Below, in pieces: positions 15,401-26,165 of a stretch of 64,000 nucleotides of DNA; position 1 is the first letter of the stretch, and each line of letters opens with the position of its first letter. The notes beneath the pieces are model-generated. The model did not search any database and had not been told where the DNA came from. It saw nothing but the letters and a program-made list of their open reading frames with translations. This stretch comes from Brassica napus. Lineage: Eukaryota; Streptophyta; Magnoliopsida; Brassicales; Brassicaceae. A program made the position numbers and the translations under genes. The stretch spans positions 57,912,939 through 57,976,938 of the forward strand of contig NC_063445.1 in the NCBI RefSeq assembly GCF_020379485.1. The letters are read 5' to 3'.

Positions 15401-15787
15401 GACGCACATGTACCATGAAATAGAGTTTAATATACATTAATACAAATCTAGAATGTGTTTAGAATTATTAAAAAAACAGTAAAGATCATAGGCTTCAGTA
15501 TATAGAGCATTTACCGAAATATTAAATATTTTGTAGGGGTTAACCCATAGATTTTGAGAAAAATTCAAAAAAATGAAAATTCTATTTTAATGCATAGTTG
15601 CATCATTCACAAATGTAGAATGTGTTTATAAATTTTAAAACAACACTAAAGATCATATGCTTCAGTATATAGATCATTTACCGAAAAATTCAATATTTTC
15701 GTAGGGGGTTAACCCATAGATTTTGAGAAAAAATTTAAAAAAATGAAAATTCTGTTTTAATTCATAGTTGCATCTTTTACTAACATA
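1..15787. repeat. Satellite array, about 350-bp monomer, about 44 forward copies
   Basis: The whole stretch repeats one AT-rich monomer. The landmark CATAGTTGCAT recurs near 565, 910, 1260, 1600 and so on to 15592, giving an average spacing of about 350 bp. Other landmarks in each unit are CATATGATGAAGGTCAAAG, TAGTGGTTAGTCAACC and GACGCACATGTACC. Two monomer types are visible: type A has GCAGAATG, ACACTAAAG and ATATGCTTC, while type B has TATAGAATG, ACAGTAAAG and ATAGGCTTC. They alternate for most of the array, giving a repeat of about 700 bp. There is no coding capacity. The unit differs in length from the 176-bp Brassica centromere satellites; a subtelomeric or pericentromeric satellite of about 350 bp is possible but I cannot assign a name. 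Confidence 0.97.
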
Positions 15788-16790
15788 CTAGGTGATAACC
15801 CGCGCCATGCGCGGAGCGAAGAGATTGTTAAGGTATTATAACTTTTAATATGTATACATAATAAAAGTTAAAGTCATAGTAAGAAAAATATATGAAAGAA
15901 AGTACGGATTATAGCTAAGAATTTGAGTATGTCAATATAAATTTATATGGCCATTAAAATTAAATTGTATATTTGTTTGTATGCGGGTAAGTTATAAATA
16001 TAATATTAAATGAAACATAAGCAATTGTCTAATAAAATATAAAAGGAACAATGTATAAAAATATTTCAGAATCATTCCCCTATCGATTAAGGTAAGTTTT
16101 TCAATTCTTTGAATTTAGTTTCCTTGATTACGTTAACAATTCAATTGTGTTTCCTTAATATTTTGAAGCATTAAGTCTTGGGTTTAATTGGTTATTTTCG
16201 ATGAATTGAATCAAAAATATCATAAAACGATTTGATATGAACATTTGTATAGGTTATGATATGAACATTATGATAAACGATTCTAGATTAGTTTTATGAT
16301 AAACATAGTTTGCTTGTTGGAAAATTAGTTTTATGAATTTTATATGAACTTTAGATGTACCAAGTACTGATACTGGTTAAAGAACTTAGTTGTACCTTGT
16401 TTAAAGAATCAAAAATTGTACTAAAGCGTATATAACTTTAGATGAGACACTTATTGTGTTGCCTTATTTAAATGAAACACTTCCAAATTTTCGAACATAC
16501 CATAAAGTCTCTTTTAGGAAGGAGTTAATATGCTACCTTATTTAGATCCCAGTTTTTTATTTAAATCGAAATGTAATCCGAAGGTTATTTTTGAAATCCG
16601 AAAGCATATAGTATAATGTAATGACCAGTGGCATTTGTTTGTAATTTTTTTAGTTTATGAAAGTTTTTTTTAAAAAGTAAGTGAGAGTGCATATGGTGAT
16701 AACACCTAGGAAATGACACTCATGTAATAAACACATGAGGCCAAGGTTTATTTCTATCAATGCTTTTCATTTAATAAGAAAGGGATTAAT
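15786..16790 (+). mobile_element. Helitron-like non-autonomous element, abutting the satellite
   Basis: The satellite stops in mid-monomer and is followed by CTAGGTGATAACCCGCGCC, which contains the hairpin CCGCGC-CAT-GCGCGG. The element at 28522 starts with nearly the same head. The right part carries GACACTCATG, CACATGAGGCC and TTTAATAAGAAAGGGATT, which resembles the tail of the 28522 element in order and spacing. The interior is AT-rich and has no ORF. Heads of this kind are typical of Brassicaceae Helitrons, as I recall them. The exact ends are uncertain and no replication initiator gene is present. Confidence 0.45.
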
Positions 16791-17867
16791 TAAATATTTG
16801 ATTTTTATCTTTTTGCTTGAAAAGCTTGACTAAAAATCTAATACTTTGTTTAGTGGGTCCTAGTGTTACCGAAATGAATTCTTAGTTTTCATAATTATTA
16901 TAAAAATTGGAGTTGGGTTGAGAAAAAAACTCTTTTGAAGGTTAATTACAGTCAATAAAATGTCTACTTTTAGTTAAATACAAACTAACAACAGAACCGA
17001 TCTGAATGATTTAACTCAATTTAGTTGATGAAATATTGTAATGCAACTCAAGTGGAGAAAGAATGAGACTAACTACAAGCAACAACGACAATGACATTGC
17101 AATGACATTGCAAGGGAAGGTTAATTACAGTCCTCTGTGCTTTCTCTTTTTGTACACTAAAACAAAAGACCTTTCTTGGTATACAAGTCGTTGTCATGTC
17201 TATTTCATTGGTTGAAAACTCGTAGACAATTCAATGTACAAGACTAATTTGAAGATTGGCAAAATCATATATCAGGAAAACATAATAATAAAGCGTTAAT
17301 GTACTATAATTAAAACCCTTAGATTTACGCATATGTATAGAATTATGTTTTTAAATTCAAGCACATAGAAGAATTACCAGCTAGACCAAAAAAATAGAGA
17401 AGTTGCAAAAATACATAAACGTTAGGTAAGTAACTCGTCTTTCAATGACTAGTCCAAACTTGCAAGATCAATTATGTTCACATCTCAATTCCACAAGCAT
17501 TCGCTTATCAGTTTACTATTTTACCAATAGTTGAAATGGATTAACTATAATTATACCATATGAAAGATCATTCACTACGAAGAAAGTGTAACTGATGAAT
17601 TCATAGTTTCATTATCATTATAATTCAAATTACACAAAATTCATATTGGAAAAAACAAAAGAATTTCCCTTGAATTGTTTTTTTTTTGCTAAAATTTGGT
17701 GCATTAAAATTAAATGTGGCAAGAGTTGTTACAAAGCTCTAGTGAAAACTAAACCCCATGATTCAGGAATCATCTGAATCTTTTAAGAACCCACATTTAT
17801 TCCCTTGAATTGTTCATAAGAAGATAAGAAGAAAACAAATAATAGATTTTGTCACAACAAGAAATAA
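16791..17867. repeat. Duplicated 3' flank of the RH7 helicase gene (copy 1)
   Basis: From about 17040 this non-coding stretch aligns with 20333-20500 and 20600-21320, for example in ACTCAAGTGGAGAAAGAAT, GAGACTAACTACA, ACAAGTCGTTGTCA, GAATTACCAGCTA and AGTTGCAAAAA. It lies directly downstream (on the minus strand) of the helicase exon relic at 17868-18030, exactly as the other copies lie downstream of the real helicase gene. It is therefore part of a segmental duplication of the RH7 3' region. I see nothing in 16791-17040. Confidence 0.75.
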
Positions 17868-18030
17868 TAGAGTTTTCACCATCTCTGGCTTCTGCCACCA
17901 CCACCACCACCAAGACCTTATCTACCCCCACCTCCTCCACGACCAAACCGATTTCCGCCTTGGCCACCACCGCAGCCAAATCTTCTTTGCACTCGTTCTC
18001 GCTTTATGCAAACTCCTTAACAAGTCCTTA
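17868..18030 (-). pseudogene. Relic of the last exon of the RH7/PRH75 helicase gene
   Basis: On the minus strand this matches the Gly/Arg-rich end of the helicase gene at 21770-21910. Shared stretches include TTTTCACCATCTCTGGC, CACCTCCTCCACGACCAAAC and TCTTCTTTGCACTCGTTC. The reading frame is broken: an in-frame TAA stands where the intact gene encodes the segment before the RGG tail, and there are indels within the glycine repeats. Only about 160 bp of exon 10 plus 3' flank were duplicated, so this is a partial duplicate, not a decayed full gene. Confidence 0.85.
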
Positions 18031-18690
18031 AATATAATACATTATGTTTAGTTATATATTTATCATCATATCGTCTGAGGTGATCATTTTATTTTATAAT
18101 TTTAATCCTTACACAATTAATAAGAGAATACAGTTTGGTTGTAGAAAAAAGGAGAATATAATATATATATTCAAAACCCTTCAGTGAACCTATAACTCAT
18201 TATACAAGTTAGTGGTCTCTCCAAAGGAGCATCCATTTGCCCTTGTTCGCAAAGTGTGGAACATTGGAGTACTCTCATGTTATTATAAATGATAAGAAAC
18301 ATTACAATTACAAATGAGAATTTTACATTTCTTATGATGATTTAAGTATAACTGCACTACTCTAAACCGTTTTGTGAAATTCATGCTTAACAATACTGTA
18401 TTTTAATTATGCTGAATAATTTGCTTTCTCTAAAACTTGGATGATTAACTGAGTAAATCCATAAATAAACCACCACTAAACAGGCCTTCCATAACAATGG
18501 TGAATAGAATGCCAAGTTCCAGAAGATAAAACAAGAGATGTCTAACAAAAGAGACAGAGAGCCTCTTGGGTCTCCAATATTTTTCTTATTTTTAAAATTT
18601 TCCACAAACCAATACATAAAGGTAAATCTTTAAATCGGGCTGGCCTCTAATATAAGCCTCTTTATTTTATGGAATTAAAAAAAAAAACCT
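18031..18690. other. Intergenic, no recognisable gene
   Basis: This AT-rich spacer lies between the helicase relic and the 3' end of the carboxylesterase gene. It would contain the 3' UTR of the latter. A short open frame on the minus strand (18387-18617) has no recognisable protein features. I see nothing else. Confidence 0.6.
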
Positions 18691-19584
18691 TTACGGCGAG
18701 GAAGAGTAAATGATACTTCTGATGCAAGCAAGCGTAGTTTCACCCTGGTTAACGAGCTCAGCACCGTGAACATCCCCGTCGGTAAAATGCTCAGTCACAT
18801 CCACTCCCTGGTCCTTCATCAACTTCGCCACATCTCTGTGCCTATCTATCAGACGATGTCTTTCTCGTCCAATCACCACCACCTTCCAGTTCCGTCCCAA
18901 CCGTCCGATTTTCTCCATTTGCTTCGGTCCATCTCCCACCGTCGGATTCGAATACTCGTGATCCCGGTTCGCTCCGACAGGGAGACAAAGGTGCCAGCAG
19001 GCGTCGCTGAGTATATGCGGAAAGTTCACATTGGTTTCAGACTCGCAACGCTCTTCGCCGCCGAAGAACGGCTGGTGTAAGATCATACCACGGATACGTA
19101 ATGGACTTAGATCGGCGAAGACGGCTGGTGCATCCACTCCGTCGTCGTACGCCGCCGGGAGTCTGTTCACGGGAGCTAGCCGGTACGAAGGAGAAGCGAA
19201 GACTGCGTTGAGCTCGCGCGCCATAAGGTTGCAGAAGTCGTGGTGGGGATAGAAGTCGACGCTGCCGGTGGCGAATCCTCCGCCGTGGTAATAGACAACG
19301 AGAGGGAGTTTTTCAGACGAAACGCCGCCGTTTAGTGCGGCGGTGGGAACGTAGAGACGCATCCATGTTGACTTTGAGCGGTTCACGGTAATGTCTTTGG
19401 ATACGACGGGGTTTTGCGGGGAAGGTTCAGGTGTGGCTGGGACGTAGGGGAATCTGGTGGGGACGCTAGTGATGGAGACGTCTGGATTGTTTATGTTGTC
19501 TTGAGTTGATTCAAACATATCTGTTGTCTTTTGGATTATAAAGTCTTCTGTTGTGTATGAAACTGATACTTGAGTCTTGTCCAA
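18691..19584 (-). CDS. CXE20-like carboxylesterase lacking the catalytic serine segment
   Basis: Single-exon ORF of 297 residues resembling plant carboxylesterases of the alpha/beta-hydrolase-3 family, closest to Arabidopsis CXE20 (AT5G62180, a little over 320 residues). The oxyanion-hole motif HGGGF is at residues 100-104, SPSYRLAP at 131-138, PAAYDDGV at 143-150, and the C-terminal HGAE histidine at about 273. After PAAYDDGVDA the protein jumps to DLSPLRIRG. A block of roughly 45 residues that in the family carries the GxSxG nucleophile elbow is missing, and the frame is kept. The expected GGxDP aspartate region reads GRERHRLID. Two of three catalytic residues therefore appear lost, and esterase activity is unlikely. 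It may be a young pseudogene or a non-catalytic relative. The G+C content is clearly higher than its surroundings. It sits between copies of the RH7 3' flank. The start is the ATG at 19582-19584. Confidence 0.8.
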   Translation of the reverse strand: MDKTQVSVSYTTEDFIIQKTTDMFESTQDNINNPDVSITSVPTRFPYVPATPEPSPQNPVVSKDITVNRSKSTWMRLYVPTAALNGGVSSEKLPLVVYYHGGGFATGSVDFYPHHDFCNLMARELNAVFASPSYRLAPVNRLPAAYDDGVDAPAVFADLSPLRIRGMILHQPFFGGEERCESETNVNFPHILSDACWHLCLPVGANRDHEYSNPTVGDGPKQMEKIGRLGRNWKVVVIGRERHRLIDRHRDVAKLMKDQGVDVTEHFTDGDVHGAELVNQGETTLACIRSIIYSSSP

Positions 19585-19993
19585 ATTTATAGTGCTAATA
19601 ATTGCAATATTACACTAATTATTATCTTTTTTTACACCACTAATTATATTATCTTCAAAAGCTAAAATATATCTAGTACAATTTTTTTCTGACAACTATA
19701 AGTATATATCTAATACTACTATTTAACTACGAATTACCACCGTGTAGAATTGACATGTTTGCTTGAAAAGCATGAATAATACACTCTAATATTTGTTTGT
19801 TTTTTTCTTCCAACTAAATTTTCATTTATTCAAATCAAGATAACAAAACCATAGAAACAAATTATTACATTAGCTGTTATTAGAATATTTATTTAGCGGG
19901 TTGAGAAATTACCTAATTGAATTCATTATTTCTTCGTAGTTACTATTAAAAACTGGATTTGGGTTGAGAAAAAAAAGCTCTTTTGAATGCTAA

Positions 19994-20206
19994 GAGCACC
20001 ATTAACCCTAAAACCTTCATTTGGAGTTCTTAACTTTTTTTTTTTTAATAACCAATTGCAGGCCACCACGTGTCAGTGGGGCCCGCAAATACCATAAGAA
20101 CCCACCAAACTTGCCTCTTGCAAAAGAGAAGGAAGAGGTGGTTTTTAATAAAGTTGTGGGACCCACCTCCTAAGAACCCACTTAAGAGGTGGGGTTAATG
20201 GTGCTC
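19994..20206. mobile_element. Tourist/Harbinger-type MITE
   Basis: A 213-bp element with terminal inverted repeats GAGCACCATTAACC at the left and its complement GGTTAATGGTGCTC at the right. It is flanked by TAA on both sides (19991-19993 and 20207-20209). TAA/TTA target duplications and this size fit PIF/Harbinger-derived MITEs. No ORF. Confidence 0.8.
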
Positions 20207-20209
20207 TAA

Positions 20210-21769
20210 TTACAGTCGGTAAAATGTTGTTTTGTCAAATGCAAAATAACATCGGGTCATAGAGTTAAGTTAGCAATGGAATAATTTCTCTGATGTAAAT
20301 GATATTAACACAATTACTTGATACAATATTGCAATGCAACTCAAGTGCAGAAAGAATAAGACTAACTACAGAAAACAACGACAACGACACTGCTAGGGGA
20401 GAAAACTTGGTCCTCTGTGCTCTCTTTTTGTGGACTAAAACAAGAAACCTTTCTTGGTACACAAGTCGTTGTCACGTCTTTTTCATAGGTTGAAAAGGTG
20501 CAAACTAATGTGAATGATTTAACACAGTTTACTTGATGAAATATTGTAGTATAACTGAATTGGAGAAATAATGAGACTAATGTGAACGATTTAACACAAT
20601 TTACTTGATGAAATATTGTAGTGTAACTGAATTGGAGAAAGAATGAGACTAACTACAGAACCAGCGACATGGACATTGCAAGGGGATACTTCTCGACTTC
20701 TCGTGCTTTCTCTTTTTGTGCACTAAAACAAGAGACCTTTTTGATCCCAAAAAAAGAACAAGAGACCTTTTATGGGTTCACAAATCGCTGTCACGTCTCT
20801 TTCATTGGTTGAAACTAATTTAAAGTTTGGCAATTATAAATCAGGAAAGCATAAATATAATAAAGTGCTAAGGTACTGTAATTAAAGGAAAGCCTTGGAT
20901 AGAATTTTGATTTAAATTCATGCACACTGATGAATTACCAGCTATATACTAAAATGAACAAAGAAGTTGCAAAAAATACATAAACGTGTCACTTTTGTCT
21001 TTCTATGACTAAATTAAACGTGCAAGATAAATTATTTTCACATCCTCCAAATCGCATCAATTTCTCTGATCAATTTACTATTTTACCACAGTTTAAGAAA
21101 AAAAAAATGGATAGTTTAAGTATTTAATTATAATTTATAGCTTAGAAAAGATAATTCAACTATGAAGAAACTATATATAATGAACTAATAATTTTATAAT
21201 TGTTATCATTCAAATAACACAAAATTGGTAGACGGACAAATCTTACCTTAAGGTTGTTCATAGAGAAGAATCTCAGGAAGAAAAAAAACACAATAGATTT
21301 TGTCATAGTAAGAAACTAGTACAAACTAGCTAGAAAAATCATGTTCTTGTGGTCAGGACAAAGGCTTGAAGAGTTTGAGAACCGCCTCGCTTGCTGTATG
21401 TGTGTTGTGTAAACATATTGATAATAATGCTTTGCTTGTATACTACTGTTTGGAAAAAACTGTGTGTATGGAAATGAATATATTATTAGTTTGATAAAAA
21501 AAAAAATCATGCTCATGCTAGTTGTATTGGATAGTAGTTTAATTATAATTATAGAATAGGAAAAATCATTAAACTATGGAAAAATGATGAATTATCAACT
21601 TTATCATCGTTATCATTCAAATAGCACAAAATTGATAAGGGGACAACAAAAGAACTTCCCCTTTAAGTTGTTCAAATAATAAAAAGAGAGGAAAAACATA
21701 ATAAAATAGATTTTGCCATGGAAAGAAAATACGAGTAGTGAAGGAGTTTTGATCATTGGTTTAGAGTTT
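20210..21769. repeat. Duplicated RH7 3' flank, copies 2 and 3
   Basis: The block near 20333-20500 and the block near 20600-21320 are both related to 17040-17867. A further internal duplication relates 21105-21260 to 21515-21690 (shared TTATCATTCAAATA and CACAAAATTG). TGATGAAATATTGTAGT is repeated at 20536 and 20606. The last part (21690-21769) is the probable 3' UTR of the helicase gene. No protein-coding features. Confidence 0.7.
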
Positions 21770-24700
21770 TCACCATCTCTGGCCTCTGCCACCACCACGA
21801 CCAAATCTTCCACCACCACCTCCTCCACGACCAAACCTACCCCCACCACCACCATATCTTCTCTGCACTGGTTCACGCTCTTGAAGCTTAGGCATCTCTT
21901 TAACAACCTCCAAGCTCATACTCCCAGCATTCTTTTGTCCAGCCGCAATAAACTGGTCTACATCTGACTGCACAACATCGAAAACCGCACCTCCGTCTAC
22001 TGTTAGAGTCATCCCTTCAATCAAATTAACCTTGTCATCCGGTAAAACTCTCCTCAGCACACTAAATGCATTACTGCAAAGAAACCACAAAATCATCTTA
22101 GTATTTATTTTCTTTTTAAATATTAAGCAAAAAAAAAAGACACAAGCAGAGAGAGAGAGAGAGGAGCTTACGTTGCCGAGTATATAGGTCTCCCTGCTTC
22201 AAGATGTAACGTGACATGGTTCTCCATTGATGTTAGAAGAGACCTTTTCTTAATCTCAGTAAAGCCCTGCAAAATAAATAACTCTTTAGCTACTCTCCTT
22301 TGAGACAACAAAAGTGGTTCAAAAGAAAACTAACCGCGGTTTTGGCAAGAGCTTTAGCAAGGAGTACTTCAGCTGACACACCGGAGCTCTCCAACAGCTC
22401 CTTGGCCGCCGCCAGAAACGCAGGAACCACAGTGTCACAGACTTGTGTGATCTTCTCAGCAGCTTCCATACCAATGGCTTTGGCGATATCATTAGGCTGG
22501 GGCGCAGACACGTGCTCAAACTTTATCCCAGCTTGTTTCTCAATCCTGGACACGCCAGACTTTCTAGAATCGTATAACATGACCGCAACTCCAGTGTTGC
22601 CAGCTCTTCCCGTTCGCCCTGAACGATGGATGTAGTCTTCAACATCACGTGGAGGCTCACACTGAAACAGAAACAAAACAGAACGTTAGAACACCAAAAG
22701 AAAGATTAAACAAGAATGATTTAGACACTAACCTGAATAATTAGCTGCACGTCGTTGATGTCTAGACCACGAGCAGCAACGTTTGTAGCAACCAATGTCG
22801 AGAACTTTCCTTTTCTAAATCCAGCAAGAGTAATCTACAATCAAAGGATTCATCATTAGCTTCGCCCAGAGCTATTATTGGGCTCCATTCCATTTTCAAA
22901 ATATTTTTTATTATAAAAAATCACATCTATAAAACTATACAAAACAAAATGAATAACATAATAAATAGACAAAAAAAAATATTTACCTTTAATTCGTATA
23001 TATATTTTTCAAAATTTTACAACTTTTTGTATATATTAGTATATTATGTTAAAACATAAAACAAATATAAAGAGACAAAAAAAATTATTTACATTTAGTT
23101 AGTATATATATATTTCAAAATTTTATAACTTTTTGTATATATTATGTTAAAAGCATCAATTTATAAATTGATATATATTTATATATATATATATTTTTTT
23201 TTAATATTGGGGGTCCTTGCCCCCATTCAAATGTTTAATCCCTCTGGGCTCAATAAGAAAGCAGAATAACATACCTCACGTTGTGATTGTTGAATGTCAC
23301 CATGCAAAGCTCTAGCACCAGGCAACAGACCAGAAAGCTCAGAAGCTTGGTCTTTAGTCTCAGTGAAAATGATGGTACTACCTCCACTGAAGATTAATAA
23401 TAATTTGTATAAGAAACTTGACAACTTAATTTTAAAATGATTATTGAAGTAGTAAATGGTTTACCTGCTGTATAAGCTGATGATGTCAGGAATCAAGCGA
23501 GACATGGCTTGCTTACTGCAGGGAAGAGCAATGTGTCTGACACTGTTACTGGCCTTCATTTTATCATTACCAACAAGATCAATAGTCTTCTTGTCTTGTT
23601 TAAGAAACCTAGACGCAATCTGGTAGTAGTAGTAGCAAGAAAATATGTATATTAACACAAAAAAGCTTTTAACTCATGGAAAAAAAAAAGAATATATTTG
23701 AAAAGGGACGCACGTTTTGAACCCATGATGGCAAGGTAGCACTGAAGAGAAGCGTCTGGACCTTTTTAGGATCCTCCACCTTCCCTAAGATGAGTTCAAC
23801 GTCGTCGACGAATCCCATTCTCAGCATTTCATCAGCTTCATCAAGAACACGGAACTGTAGGTAGGTCAGGTCAAGGTTTTGCCTTTCGATATGATCCTGC
23901 AATGAATTTTATTTATTAAATACAAAGGTCAAGAGAGGACAGGACACAAACAAACAAAAAAACAGTGATTTGATTTAAGAAAAGAGCAAAGAGACATGCC
24001 TTGATACGACCAGGGGTACCAACTACAATGTCAACACCTTTCTTTAGTTTTTGCTGCTGAGGAGGGTAAGGATCACCTCCATAGACACAGCAAGAAGTTA
24101 AACCAACAGATCCTCCGTACGCATCAAAGTCAGCAAACACCTACAAAAGTAACACCATACCATCAATAAACACACAATGTTCTAAAAATCCAATTTAGAA
24201 GGTAGAAAAACTGTTTAAATTAAGCAATAATGTTAGTACAAACCCAAAAATTTATTTTATTGCTATTTTTATATATAAAATTTTATAGTTAACCCAAAAA
24301 CTAAAATATTTAATATAAATCCGACTAATAGTTAGTCTGAGGATCATTACCTGCTTGGCCAATTCTCTGGTTGGTAAAAGTACCAAAACACTAGGTGGCC
24401 TGCCGTATCCATTCTTCCTTTTGTTCTTGGCAGGTCCATTGATCAAAGACTCCAATATAGGTAACACGAAAGCCAATGTTTTACCCTGCACCACACCACA
24501 TACGATCAGCAAAGCCTCAAACTTTGAAAAACTTCACACCAAACAAACATAAGACTACACTAATAATGTTTTAAAGTATCAAACTTCAATCTCAAACTTA
24601 GCCACCCTAAAAGCCTCAAAATTTGAAAACTTCACACCAAACAAACAAAAGATTATACTAATAGTCATTCAAAGTATCCAACTTTCATCTCAAAAGCAAT

Positions 24701-25498
24701 CACTGACTAACTAAGGCACTATAAAGCCTCAAACTTTGAAGATTTCACACCAAACAAACACTAATAATAATATAAAGTATCAAACTTTCAGCTCAAAAAT
24801 AACAACTGCTTAAATTAGACACTCTAAAGCCTCATACTTTGAAGAACTGACACCAAAACAAACATCAGAGTTCACTAATTAATGGTATAAAGTATCAATA
24901 AAAGTAACAACTGATTAACTTAGTCCCTCAAAAAACCTCAAACTTTGAACATTTCACACCAAACCATCACTACTTTCAGCTCAAAATTAGCTTAGGCACT
25001 CTAAAGCTTCAAACTTTACCATCATACACTAATTTAACAAAACAGTAAACCGATTAATACCTGACCAGTACGAGCCCTTCCGACAAGATCAGCCCCATCA
25101 AGAACCATATCAAAAGTGGTCGCCTGAATCGGGAAAAGAGCCTCGATACCCTTCTCCTTAAGCTTCTCCCTCAACGGATCCGAGATTCTAAACTTCGAAA
25201 CAGCGTTAGGGTTCTCGACGACTTTAACATCTTCAACAACGCTCAGCTTCACCTTCTTCTTCGAGCTCTCCGGCTCCACCAGCTCGGACCCTGAATCGCT
25301 ACTCTCCGCAGCGGCCTTGCGCTTCTTCTTCTTGCTCTTCTTCTTCTCGGAGTCTTCTTCTCCGTCGGAGTCTGAGAGTTTCTTCGGCTTCTTCTCTTTC
25401 TTCTTCTTGGAGTCTGGTGTGGTGGCGGCGGGGGTGGTTGTCTCTGAGGATGTGCTCTTCTTCATCTTCTTCTCCTCGGATAAAGCTAGTGAAGGCAT
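21770..25498 (-). CDS. RH7: DEAD-box RNA helicase 7 (PRH75)
   Basis: Ten exons read on the minus strand: 25061-25498, 24351-24485, 24000-24140, 23714-23896, 23465-23619, 23275-23386, 22733-22834, 22335-22661, 22172-22266 and 21770-22073. They join in frame to 663 residues (Arabidopsis PRH75, AT5G62190, is of similar length). Order: a Lys/Ser/Glu-rich nuclear/nucleolar-type N-terminus (1-100), motif I GKT (147-149, split over introns), PTRELA (184-189), GTPGR (232-236), DEAD (257-260), SAT (290-292), ARGLD (409-413), HRSGRTGR (434-441), a GUCT-type region, and a Gly/Arg-rich RGG tail ending RGQRW. The family unwinds RNA in the nucleolus and acts in rRNA processing. Intron 3 starts with GC, not GT. 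Start: the ATG at 25496-25498, which follows in-frame upstream codons lacking another ATG. Telo-box motifs lie in the 5' region. Confidence 0.97.
22835..23274. repeat. AT-rich insertion with internal duplication in RH7 intron 6
   Basis: The intron between exons 6 and 7 contains two similar AT-rich blocks (about 22965-23050 and 23070-23150) sharing AGACAAAAAAAA, TTCAAAATTTTA and AACTTTTTGTATATATTA. It also contains GGGCTCCATTCC near the left end and CCTCTGGGCTC near the right. It looks like a small inserted repeat, but I could not define its termini. Confidence 0.4.
24508..25025. repeat. Tandem repeat, about 105 bp x 5, inside RH7 intron 1
   Basis: The unit begins AGCCTCAAACTTTGAA, continues with TTCACACCAAACAAAC and AAAGTATCAAACTTTC, and ends ACTAA..GGCACTCTAAA. 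Copies start near 24510, 24610, 24725, 24828 and 24932, with a truncated start near 25003. They fill almost the entire first intron. Confidence 0.8.
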
Positions 25499-25578
25499 GG
25501 TGGAATCTCTCTCTGTGTGGGTTTTGAGAGATAGAGGCGGAGGAAGATGAGAGACGAAGAGAAGAGGGAGACAATTCG

Positions 25579-25628
25579 TAGGGTTTGGTTGCTTGTTATA
25601 TAGTTTTGGAGTTATGTTCAAAACCCTA
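25579..25628 (-). promoter_or_regulatory. Telo-box motifs upstream of RH7
   Basis: AAACCCTA occurs on the minus strand at 25579-25586, just upstream of the start codon and probably in the 5' UTR, and on the plus strand at 25621-25628. Telo-boxes are common in promoters of plant ribosome-biogenesis and translation genes, which fits this helicase. Confidence 0.5.
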
Positions 25629-25829
25629 GTATAACTAAAAACTCAAGTGTTGGGTTTGCCTGCCGTTTTTGTACTTCGAAGGGAGATTGCGTGTCGGTTT
25701 CAGTTATTTGTAATTTTTTGTGGACTTTAAAATGGGAATTTTCTTTATTTGTTTCAACAGAATGGGTAAATTAATAAATAAAAAATTACATGACAAAAGA
25801 GTGTTTGTGTTTCGGTTTTAGTTTAAATG

Positions 25830-26165
25830 AAATCAAAAGCTTAGAAATGTGTTTACTCTATTTCTGATGTGTTTAAAATACTCAATTTTGAGATTATAAT
25901 ATTTAAAACAAAAGCTTAAAAGATAAAACAATCAAAAGCTTAGAATTTTTAAATTGAAGAGAAAAATCTGTGTTTACTCTATTTTGATGTGTTTAAAATA
26001 CTCATTTTTGAGATTATAATGTTCAAAACAAAAGCTTAAAAGATAAAACAATCAAAATATTAGAATTTTAAATTGAAGAGAAAAAATATGTGTTTACTCT
26101 TATTTTGATGTGTTTAAAAACTCTGTTTTGAGATTATAATGTTTAAAACAAAAGATTAAAACATG
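25830..26165. repeat. Tandem repeat, about 117 bp x 3
   Basis: Three degenerate copies of a unit with TGTGTTTACTCTATTT, TGATGTGTTTAAAATACTC, TTTGAGATTATAAT and AACAAAAGCTTAAAAGATA lie in the spacer between the divergent 5' end of RH7 and the 3' end of the next gene. No ORF; function unknown. Confidence 0.8.

Noticed and set aside
1..15787. CRISPR-like array of regular repeats
   Set aside because: The repeat is a continuous monomer of about 350 bp without unique spacers, in a plant genome; it is a satellite.
21316..21516. Short minus-strand open frame between helicase flank copies
   Set aside because: Falls within duplicated 3' flank; the frame is not kept in the other copies.
22300..22635. 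111-codon plus-strand frame opposite RH7 exon 8
   Set aside because: Antisense shadow of a conserved helicase exon, with no protein features of its own.
25299..25574. Overlapping open frames on both strands at the RH7 start
   Set aside because: They are by-products of the Lys/Glu-rich low-complexity exon 1; homology and splicing fix the real frame.
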